Of a stretch of 64,000 nt of DNA, positions 52,716 through 61,438 are shown in pieces. The notes below the pieces were generated by a model that ran no database searches, was not told the DNA's origin, and was given only the letters and a program-made list of their open reading frames with translations. Each line of letters begins with the position of its first letter. Positions within the stretch are counted from its first letter, which is position 1. The stretch covers positions 310,001 through 374,000 of the forward strand of contig VXAZ01003890.1 of the NCBI GenBank assembly GCA_013399875.1. Reading direction: 5' to 3'. Both the position numbers and the translations under genes were made by a program. Source of the stretch: Gymnorhina tibicen (Eukaryota; Chordata; Aves; Passeriformes; Artamidae).

Positions 52716-54537
52716 GTATGGAGGATCCTCATGCTTGTTGCCGTTGGGAAGAGACCTTGTCACAGGTCTCCTGTGAGCCTGGAGCTACTATACAAGTGAC
52801 ATACGATCCTTATAGAGGGGACTGTGCAAAAAGAACCTCTTCTCATTAACCACAGTAGTGTTTATGCATGGTAGTGGTGCAGTGAGCTTATAAAATCTGC
52901 ACAGTTAATTCTCCCATGAGACTGAAACCAGTCAGGGTCATTTTAGGGAGATGAGAGAGTAAAGCCAGGAGGAAATGCATTTACTTGGTTTTAATGGAAT
53001 AGTTTTTCAATCACTTGTATCTCATCAGGCTGTAAAGGAGAAAAACAATAGTATTAAGGCACTACATGGATCTGCTGTATTAAATTGACCCAAATTCTAT
53101 ATCTTTATAAAGCTGCAGCAAATGGGAGCTCCAACAAGGAATACATTCCTTCATGTGTGCAGCACTTCTCTTTTTTTCATGTGTCTGTAAGTGTGGCTCA
53201 TTCAACAGCCAGTGAGGTAGTTATTATTAACACAGAGGAGAGCTGGAGTAGTTTACTGAAAAGCCTGTCTTACAGCAAATGCAAAGCAAAGGTTTAGGTG
53301 AATCAGTTTGCTGTTATTATGGTATCCTTACATGGTCTCCAGCAGAAAGCTCTGTTGAATTTACAGCTACATTTTGTATCACTTTGAAGTATTAACTACT
53401 TAATTCTACTGGTTCTGCTGCCGATGATAAAACAGATGTTTTATCATGGGCAGCGCTGTGGATTCTTACAGGTACTTATGTGCCAGCTCCTATTCATTTC
53501 CCCAGGAGCTGGGTTTATCTGCTCAGCTGTATCCAGAAAAGGTATGTGCAGCACTCTGAGCTCAAACTGCTGCCAAGTTTTTGTTCAGTTTAACCTGCAT
53601 CTTGCATGAGGGGATGTTTTCCCTTTAAAAGATTTACATCTTTGACTCCTGGGATTATTAGAAAAACCAAAATAAATCATTCATTGCTTCCCTCACTTTT
53701 TAAAGTTTTCTTTAAATAACAAGAACCAAAGACAGAACTACCTTCACAGAATCATCATCATGCTTTTTTCCACCAACTTCCATGGAACATTAAACTAGCT
53801 CAGAACCTAGAAATCTATAAACATGACCTGAGCATACATTAAGAGATAAAATCCGCAAAGATTGCATTCTAGACTGGCCCCACACCTTACATCTTGCTTT
53901 TATTATGAATCTTGTTAATGGACCTTATTAATTAGAAATTAAGGTTCTATTTAACTTAAAACATTGGTATTTTCAATGTTTGGCTTTCAGTAAAGAATTT
54001 TCATTTGGAAAGTCACAACAATACTATGAATTAAACTTTCTATCTTTACCATTTTTGAAATATTTTTTGCATAAAACATTTGTGTTGTATTCAAAATAGT
54101 CCTCTATTGGCCTTTCAGCCAAGTTTTAGTAGATTTATTTTCAAATATTATACTAGATATCAACAATGGTCCCTTAGCTCAAGTTTTAAAAAAGAACTGT
54201 GAGAACTCATTGGTTTGGGGAAAGAGGGTTTTTTTTAACATGTCTTATGGTAAAGGTATATAAATTTGGGGCTGGGGTACAGAGTAGATGGCAAAACCTT
54301 TTCCTGCTTGCTTTGCCCAGAATGAACATTCCCATAGACCGCAAAGACAGGAGGAAAAAGTCAGTATGTCAACAGGAGAAAGAACCTATGGGACTTATGA
54401 GATTTGTAATGGACGATGCTCATGTGATTTATAACCCTTCTGAACTTCTGGTGCTTCTGGTTTCCAGGTCAGATCCTGCTTCAAAACTGGCCACGCTTTG
54501 CACAAGAGTTTGGAACAGATGGAACTGATGAATTCAG
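52716..54537. other. Non-coding DNA with one old SINE remnant
   Basis: Unique AT-rich sequence. A weak MIR-like piece (antisense, about 53198-53265, with 'cagccagtgaggtagttatt' matching the 'gtgaggtaggtattatt' segment) is the only recognisable element. No gene is supported. Confidence 0.5.
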
Positions 54538-54595
54538 GGGCTGAAACTAGATGATCTTGAACATCCCTTCCAAACAAAGCAATTCTATGAATTCT
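54538..54595 (+). mobile_element. CR1 LINE extreme 3' end
   Basis: 'gggctgaaactagatgatctt' followed by 'catcccttccaaacaaagca' and the terminal 'attctatgaattcta' is the last 60 bp or so of a CR1 element in sense orientation, with the octamer repeats still readable. A very short 5'-truncated insertion. Confidence 0.88.
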
Positions 54596-55816
54596 AAATG
54601 TCCCTTTACACCTAAATTATTCTTGTGGTTCTACAGTTTTGTATCAAAGGCAGTGAGCAAGTCTTTTTCCAGGAGGAAAAGTGTGTGAAACTTAGAGTGT
54701 ACTTGTGAGACATAGAAAGTTGGAGGAAAGAGTGTACTTGTGAGACATAGAAAGTTGGAGGAAAGAAAAATGCTGCTTTAAAATCAACTTTTCCCCCATC
54801 TCATGGGTCCAAAAGCACTGACAGTTTTGATTTTGGGGCTTAAATTATATCACAGTGGCTGTTGGAAACTGCAGACTGAAATGTCAGTGTTGCTGGAATA
54901 TAATAGTACAGCGCCAGTAAATATCTCCGGATTTAGCTCTCACGTATTCTTTTTTTTTATTTAGTGTTCCATCAATAACTTTGTTGTACATGCTTTCACG
55001 CAGATAGTTCATTTCTTTCAAGGTGGTTTAACTGCCTAGCAACCTTATAAAAATAAATTTTGGTGTTCTGTAGTAATAGCTGAAAACAGTGGAGCTTACA
55101 TTAATGCAACTGTAGTGTTTTGAGAGGTAGTGACTGAAATGCCATGGCCTTTTTTTTTTTGGTCAGAATTAATTCTAAGAGGAAAAATGTTTTTAAGGAC
55201 TTAATGAAGCTGATTGGTAAAGAATCAAGTAAAATATGGCTATTAAGTAAACCATCCTACTTAAATGTTGACTTTCAAATATGTCAATAAGAGATGGGCA
55301 TCCACACATTTTTTATGCCTTTGAAAATGCTCTTTTCTTCCCAGAAGAAGTAGTAAATTAAAGCCTTCTGGAAAAGAACAAAACCAACCATAAACTGCTT
55401 TGCATTTATATCACTCAGCCCCTGGACACGTAGATGGCTATTCTAGTGTGAATGACATACTCAATCTTACAAAGATTTAAGTGTGAAAATGCAAACACTT
55501 ACTACCAATTTCAGAGCTTACTCCTCTGAGTAGTTCTACCCAGTAGTATTGTATTTATTATTTACAAGCAGAAATGATGTGTGAAGTAGTTTCTAGAAGA
55601 TCATGCTTGGGTGAAAATTTGGTCTTGCAGAGGTAACTGTAGACTCTATAGGAATATAACTCCTAAATGATACATTCACTGAAGTGTCTGATCATTTGTC
55701 AGCATGGAACAAGGTCAAATGAACTTCACATTCAGCATACAATTTTCAGAATTTTATTCTGAACCTTCTGATACTAAAGGCTACCAGAGGGAAATCAGAG
55801 AACGATCCCTGATACA
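54596..55816. other. Non-coding DNA, no gene recognised
   Basis: Unique AT-rich sequence apart from the 35 bp tandem duplication listed separately. The small frame at 55704-55916 runs into CR1 sequence and is not a gene. Confidence 0.55.
54694..54763. repeat. 35 bp perfect tandem duplication
   Basis: A 35-base unit beginning AGAGTGTACTTGTGAGAC occurs twice head to tail without mismatch. Perfect identity in otherwise unique DNA indicates a recent local duplication, likely from replication slippage. Confidence 0.93.
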
Positions 55817-57072
55817 GGCCAGGAAGACACTGGAATTCTTGCCCATCTGGGCACACGCTGGTTCATATTTAGCCCCTGTCGACCTTTTCTTCTGGGCAGC
55901 TTTCCAGCCACTCTGAACCCAGCCTGGAGTACTACAGGGGCTTGTTGGGAAACGAGGGAAAGACCCAGTCTCTGGTCTTTTTCATCCCACTGGACTCACA
56001 TCTATCACATTCATCTATCCAGTCTGTCCACCAACCCCCAAGAAGCCCTCCTACCCTCCAGCGTGCTGGCACTCCCACTCACCTTGGTGTCGTGACAAAT
56101 TTACTACTGAGGGTACACTCCATGCCCTTGGCCACATCAGCAGGACAGATACTGAACAGGACTGGGCCCAGGGGACACCACTGGTGACCAAAGGCCACCT
56201 GGATGTGGCACCATTCACCACCACTCTCTGGGCCCAGTCCCAACAGTTCGTAACCCAGCAAAGAGTGCACCTGCCCAAGCCCTGGGCTGAAAGCTTTTCC
56301 AGGACTGTGCTGTGGGAGACGGAGTCAAAGGCTTTGCTCAAGTCCAGGGAGACTCCATCCACAGCTTCTCCCTCAGCCCCGAGGCGGGTCACCTGCTCCT
56401 CAAAGGACATCACATTACTCATGCAGGACCTGCCTTTCCTAAACCCACACTGGCTGGGCCTGACCCCTCGGTTGTCCTCTATGGGCCATGTGATCCCACT
56501 CACAGTCTGCCCCAGAACCTTGCTGGGCCCCGAGGTCAGGCTGACAGGCCTGGAGTTCACCACATCCTCCCTGCGGCCCTTCTTGGGCATGGGCATCACA
56601 TTGGCACCTCCAGTTGTCTGGGACCTCCTAACTGCCCAGGAGTGATAATAAAAGACAGAGAGGGGCTGAGTGAGCTCTTCCGCTGGCTCCCTGAGCACCC
56701 GTGGGGGACTCCCGGCCAACCTCATAGACTTGTCTAAGTGTCTAAGTGTCTCTGCAGGTCAATAACGACTTCCTCCGGGATTACAGGGGCTCTAGTCTGC
56801 TCCCTGTCCCTGTCTGCTGGCTCAGGGGGCTGCTTGTCCTCCTCGTAACTGGTCTGACTGTTGAAGACTGAAGCAAAAATGGCATTCAGTACATCAGCCT
56901 TTTCCTCATCCTTTGTGACCATATACAACCCAGCATCCAATAAAGAATGGAGATTTTCCTTGGCCCTCCTTTGTTGTTAATCTTCTTAAACAAACACTTT
57001 TTATTGTCTTTTACAGTAGTGGCCAGATGAAGCTCTAACAGAGCTTTTGCCTTCCTGATTATCTTTCTACAT
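55817..57072 (-). pseudogene. CR1 LINE ORF2 fragment (reverse transcriptase), decayed
   Basis: Read on the minus strand from about 57070 to 55817, this follows the CR1 ORF2 polyprotein from the linker before the reverse transcriptase through the palm and thumb. Recognisable pieces are an asparagine-alanine rich pre-RT segment (about 56940-56735), the 'RPVSL' block, 'GFRKGRSC' and 'LDLSKAFDSVSHS' (palm, first catalytic aspartate region), and 'TSGVPWA'. The element is broken by a short insertion of repeated 'ctaagtgt' near 56731-56756 that separates two frames. The second catalytic motif, normally F/Y-A-D-D, reads Phe-Val-Thr-Thr near 56085-56100, so it cannot be active. Both ends are missing. 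Confidence 0.92.
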
Positions 57073-57515
57073 GAGGTGGGGGCCACGGGGGTGGGATGCA
57101 TGGTGGGCTGGGTAGGAAAAGCAGTTTGGCAGGGCACAGGGCTTCTTTGGGGGTGTTTAGGGGAGGACCACATGGCAGGACAAGAGAGAGCTGCAGGTCA
57201 CTGGGAGAGGAACAAGCGTAGGCAAAGTAGAGAGAGGCAAAGGCCTGAAAAAAGGCCTTTGTGACCAAGGGCATCTCCATGTCTCTTCATGATAAGGAGT
57301 GGCTGTGCCCACCAGGCCTTTGTGACCCATGGTGGCATCATGGCCAGAGGCCATTGTGACACGGGTCTCTGCGGTGACCCGGAGGGCACTTGTGGGGCCA
57401 AACCCCTTGAGTGGCCACTCCCAGGAGAGCAGCTCTCTGAGGAGGCAGCAGCTCCCTCAGGAGGCAGCAGCTCTCCCAGGTGCCCTTGGCCGGTGTTTGT
57501 CAGAGCACTGCCAAG
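57073..57515 (+). promoter_or_regulatory. Putative promoter / 5' UTR of the GC-rich gene
   Basis: GC-rich sequence between the CR1 fragment and the first ATG. It holds three copies of a 15-base motif AGGCC(T/A)TTGTGAC(C/A)(A/C) at 57253-57267, 57314-57328 and 57348-57362. The first copy also forms the right arm of a palindrome (AAAGGCCT at 57239-57246 with AGGCCTTT at 57253-57260). Closer to the gene, 'ggaggcagcagct' is repeated twice (about 57440-57475). No TATA box is evident. Assigning this as promoter is inference from position, repeated motifs and composition. Confidence 0.5.
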
Positions 57516-59798
57516 ATGTTGAAGAGGCAGGAGGCGAACGCCCACTGCCAACCCCGTGAGGGGCAGCCGCTGCTGTCCAAGCGGCGACAGGTGAGGGAAG
57601 GGGATGGAGGGAGAGGCTGCAGTGGGACCTGGGGGAGGGCTGGGGGCAGACAGCACCAGCCAGGCCTGGCACCAGGCCTTGCTCTGGGGAGGAGCCGGCG
57701 CCGGTACAGCCGAGGCACAGCAATGCCCCTGAGGGGGAGAGCGCAGCGGGGAACCCAGCCCAGCCTGGCTGCCATGGCCAGCACCTGACTTGGGGCCAGA
57801 GCTGGGCTTGCCAGCATGTGGGGGCACAGTGTGCCCGCACAGCCGCCTCCATCCCGCGCCTCCTCCTGCTTCCCACAGGTGCCCCAGAGGCAGCCGCGGG
57901 CAGTGGCGCAGGTCGCATGGGAAACCGTCACGCCCCTCCATGGGGACGGACTGGTCCCCAGAGCGGTCACCTCACGGAGACCCACAGGACTTGGAGCACA
58001 GGAGGACAGCCTGGAGGGTGGGCACTCACTGCCCCGCAGCGGCACAGTCACACGGCCACCGAGATTGTCCGTGTCAGACTTGCCGCCTCTCCACGGCCCT
58101 CCATTAATGGTGATACCTCCACACCGGCTCAGCTCTCAACCACCAAGAGCAGCCTCGGCGATGGACAAGATGCCCCTGCTGCCAGCAGCAGCAGCAGCAG
58201 CCTCTGGGTCTTCTCCCAGAGGCAGAGCACGGTCCGGGGGCCCCATGGCCAGCGGCCACAGAGAGTTTGTGCCACCTGCTCCATGGGGCACTATGGCTGC
58301 TGACAGGGCCTGGGAAACACCTTCCCGGGACAGCTCAGCTGAAGGGCTCTGGCGAGGGTCAGCGGCAAGGCAGGGCCATCGCCTGCCACCCCTGCGACCT
58401 GCAGGTGGCATGCCGCTGCACACAGGGACCCAGCCTGCCTGGCAGCACCCAGCGCACACCGAGACAGAGGAGCTCTCTGAGGTGAAGGAAGAGCACGGTG
58501 GCAAAACATCCAGAGACCTGCGTAGAAGCCTTGCCCCGTGCCTGTGTGAAGACACATCCACCAAATCCACCTGCACCCAGGAGCGGCCAAGTGTCTGCCA
58601 AGAGGCGGATGCAGAGCCCCAGGTGCTGGCCAGTGCTCCCAGCTCGACCGAAGGCTCCCCAGGAGAGACGGGGAACTCCTCTGAGTTCCTGTCTCCTGCC
58701 CTGGTTGCAGAGCTGTGTTCTGGCTCTGACAGCTCTCGGCCCTGGGACATGTTTCTAAAGGAGCCGGAGGAGAAGTGGGACGAGGAAGAGCTCCCAGACA
58801 CCGAGGCTGCAGGAGAGGGGTTCAGCGACCCACAGAGCATGTCGCTTGCCCCGCTGAAAGAGAAAAAGGCAGCGGCAGCAGCTTCTGCCCTGGACAAAGA
58901 TCCCTGGGACGAGGGGCCCAGCGAGCTTTTCCCCACCTCAGAGCCTGAGGAAACCTCAGGCTTCTCAGCTTTGCCTTTGTCTGGAGGCCCCTGCGAGGAG
59001 AGGGGAACTCGTGGGCCAGCAGAGCAAAGCGTACACGGCAAGCTGCTGTGCACGGAGACTGAGGATGCTTCAAAGCATCTTCTGCATATTGAGGCAGAGG
59101 AGCTGGAGGAGTTGGAGGAAGACATCCTCTCGTCCCTGGATCAAGAAAGCCCCTCGGTGCCGCACAGCCTTTCCATCTGGACCAAAGACTGCGCAGGAGA
59201 GACGATGAACTGCTCGCAGCTCGTGCCTCCTGACCTGTTTGCAGAGCTGTGGTCTCTCTTTAACAACAAGGACGTGCCATCCTGGGACACTTGTGTAGAC
59301 GAGCTGCTGGCAAAGTGGGAGCAGGAAGGGCTCCCTGACAGAGACGCTGCAGGAGAGGGGGACAGCGAGCCAGAGAGCGCATTGTGTCCCCTCCTGCAAG
59401 ACAAAGAAGCGGAGCCAGCAGCTTCTCCTGTGGACAGCGATCCCTGCGGTGAGGGGCACAGTGAGCCTCTCCCCATGGCACTGCCCGAAGAGGCAAAGAT
59501 GTCGGCTTGTGCCTTGCCTGCCAATCCCACGGAGGAGGCCGATGCAGCACGCATGGAGGCTGGCTGTGCCCAGGCCAGCCTTGCCCAGGAAAAGCCCTGT
59601 GGGGCTGGGGCACTGGCACAGGCTTGCCCACTGCCTGCCCAGCCTCTGGCATGCAGTGTTCCTCCTTCCCCTCCTGGCATGGCCACCGTCCCACAGCCCC
59701 AGGCCCCGCGGCGATGGCGCTCCATCGTCAAGACGGCCCGGCGGGCTCTGCGCCGGCTTTTCTCCTTCAGCTGCCTCAGGGGGCAGCCAGAGGAGTGA
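57516..59798 (+). CDS. Two-exon gene for an acidic internally duplicated protein, family unknown
   Basis: Exon 1 is 57516-57590 (25 codons, A at -3 of the ATG); exon 2 is 57879-59798 (639 codons plus TGA). The phase-0 junction joins them in one frame, giving 664 residues. I do not recognise the family. In the spliced numbering: an N-terminal proline/arginine/alanine-rich region (1-215) with a poly-alanine run coded by (CAG)6; an internal duplication, copy A about 219-395 and copy B about 417-575, sharing a GET-N-S start, P-L-AEL, a WD pair, KW-E-LPD and AAGEG; a glutamate-rich patch before copy B; then a basic tryptophan/arginine-rich amphipathic segment (about 636-658) with a cysteine. No signal peptide or membrane span is evident. 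The unspliced frame is open from ATG 57816 (660 residues), so an alternative start exists. An AATAAA signal lies 719 bp after the stop. Confidence 0.7.
57591..57878 (+). other. Intron 1 of the GC-rich gene (predicted)
   Basis: The donor is CAG|GTGAGG at 57588-57593, a near-ideal match to the vertebrate consensus. The acceptor is a pyrimidine-rich stretch (57861-57876) ending CACAG at 57878. The intron is 288 bp, phase 0, and joins two frames that are both open. The downstream part of the intron is itself open in the exon 2 frame from 57816, so intron retention with an internal start would also give a long protein. Confidence 0.65.
58183..58200. repeat. (CAG)6 trinucleotide run in coding sequence
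   Basis: Six CAG triplets within exon 2, read as alanine codons (GCA) in the main frame and as serine codons (AGC) in the overlapping open frame. Probably a slippage-prone length polymorphism. Confidence 0.9.
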
Positions 59799-59913
59799 GC
59801 CCGGCCGCCAGCACCAGGCAGATCCCAAGAGACGGCCGCTCACCCTCAGGCTGCGCGCCTCCCAGAGGCAGCCGCAGCGGCAACGGCACGGGGAGGCACC
59901 CAGTGGATGCACC

Positions 59914-59950
59914 GATGGATGGACAGATGGATGGATGGATGCGTGGATGG
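59914..59950. repeat. (GATG)n / (GGAT)n microsatellite
   Basis: An imperfect tetranucleotide repeat of GATG units with interruptions (GGACAG, GCGT). Confidence 0.88.
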
Positions 59951-60516
59951 TTCCCAAGGCAACTAGTTACCACAGGCAGGTCCAGCTGCCTGCCTCTGCC
60001 CACCACTCCCAAGCCAAATGGAAGGCAGCCTGGTCGAGGAGAGCCGGCTGAGGAAGGATTACAGCGCTGCCCTGGACAATGCCACAGAAGCTGACTTTAG
60101 GCCCGGGCTGTGTTGTGAGGGGCTGTCCCCACCCTGCCCCCAGGCCGCAGTAGGAGCTGAGAAATGCTCCTTGGGCCTCAGCACTGTTGGCAAAGGAGGG
60201 CACGCCCGTCCTCCCTTCACACAGCAATTAGGAAAATGCCTCACTGGATCCCCACAACATGGACTGGAGAAAACCACTAACCCAAGAAGAATGACCTGGG
60301 CCCCCCACCTGCGCCTCCACAAGAACCACTGGGACCTCTCACTATCCAGAAACACAGGGTGAGGAAGGACCGACGGGATGCCATTGGAGCCAAGCATGGT
60401 GTCTGTCTTCTGCTCGATATCTCCATCCCTAAGCCCTCCTTCCCCCCAGTCTTCCCCTCTCCTCATCCTCCTCTTTTCTTATCCCTTTCTATCTCTCTTT
60501 GTCACATTTATTGTTA

Positions 60517-60522
60517 AATAAA
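60517..60522 (+). terminator. Poly(A) signal AATAAA
   Basis: A canonical hexamer inside 'gttaaataaaatccctg', followed within 10-20 bases by a T/G-rich stretch ('tgttgttgactttggg') typical of the downstream element. It is the first AATAAA noticed after the stop codon at 59798, so it is the best candidate 3' end for the GC-rich gene. Confidence 0.6.
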
Positions 60523-60604
60523 ATCCCTGTTGTTGACTTTGGGATATGCTCTCACTGGCACCTTAATTCGTGCAGAAACATCTCTCACTAATCACATTTT
60601 AGCA

Positions 60605-61438
60605 GGGGCTCAAAACTGGGCACAGTGTTTGAGGTGTGGCCTCCCCAGTGCCCAGCACAGAGGGACAATCACTGCCCTGGTCCTGCTGGCTGCACTGTTG
60701 CTGGCACAGAAGGCCAGGATGCCACTGGCCTTCTTGCCCACCTGGGCACATGCTGGCTCATGTTTGCTTTCCAGCTATCTGTCCCCAGCCTGGAGCACTA
60801 CAGGGGCTTGTCATGACCCAAGGGCAGGACCCAGTCCTTAGTCTTCTTGGACCTCTTTCCACTGGTCTGGAACCATCAATCCAGCTTGTCCACATCCCCC
60901 TGCAGACCCTTCCTACTCTGAAGCACATTGAGTCTCCCACCCAACTTCATGCCATCTGTCAACTTTCTGAGAGTGCCCCCAATCACCTCATCTGAATAAA
61001 CAAAGACATTAATCAGGACTGGACCCAGTACTGAGCCCTGGGTCCCAGTAGTGATTGTTTGTCAGCTGGATTTAACTCCATTCGCCACCACTCTCTGGTC
61101 CAGTCATCCAGTAATTTTTTAACCCAATAAAGATTGCATCCATATGAGCCATCAGAAGCCAGTTTCTCTAAGAAAATTCTTTGGGAAATGGTGTCAAAGG
61201 CTTTACCAAACTCCAGGCAGACACATCCACAACCTTTGCCTCATCCACTTAAACAGGTCTGCTCATAATAGGAGGAGATCAGGTTTGTTCAGGCAGGACC
61301 TGCCTTTCATGAACTGATGCTGGCTGATCCCCTGTATTTGCTGCAAGATCACACTCAGGGTGATCTGCTCCATGACTTTCCCTGACACCGAGGTCTTGCT
61401 GGCAGGCCTGGAGTTCCCCAGAGCCTCCTTCCAGCCAA
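60605..61438 (-). pseudogene. CR1 LINE ORF2 fragment, decayed
   Basis: Minus-strand CR1 sequence from the middle of the reverse transcriptase (right, about 61438) to the ORF2 C-terminal region (left). Recognisable parts are a 'MEQI' block near 61360, 'GRSCLN' near 61290, the antisense of the 'NGVNPAD' and 'LGPVL' segments around 61000-61090, and the conserved C-terminal stretch near 60605-60740. Many frame disruptions are present. Its content overlaps that of the 55817-57072 fragment, so it is a separate insertion, not the other half of a split element. Confidence 0.88.

Larger units (their letters stand above)
59799..60540 (+). other. 3' UTR of the GC-rich gene (predicted)
   Basis: From the stop codon to just past the poly(A) signal. 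It is GC-rich at first, contains a GGAT/GATG microsatellite (about 59914-59950), then turns pyrimidine-rich (about 60405-60505) before AATAAA. The pyrimidine-rich stretch, the signal and a downstream GT-rich run together resemble the R region of an ERV LTR, so the terminator may have been donated by a retroelement; this is a weak inference. Confidence 0.45.

Noticed and set aside
57480..57788. 102-codon plus-strand frame starting at GTG
   Set aside because: The upstream start is a GTG, unlikely in a vertebrate nuclear gene. The true part is the exon from ATG 57516 to the donor at 57590; the remainder is intron read-through.
57198..57941. 247-codon minus-strand frame across the promoter, exon 1 and intron
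   Set aside because: It spans features that read sensibly on plus (donor, acceptor, repeated motifs) and has no domain. Treated as a GC shadow.
58136..59957. Long minus-strand frames (329 and 295 codons) opposite the GC-rich gene
   Set aside because: GC-rich coding DNA often leaves the opposite strand open. The in-frame duplication, splice sites and poly(A) signal all support the plus strand.
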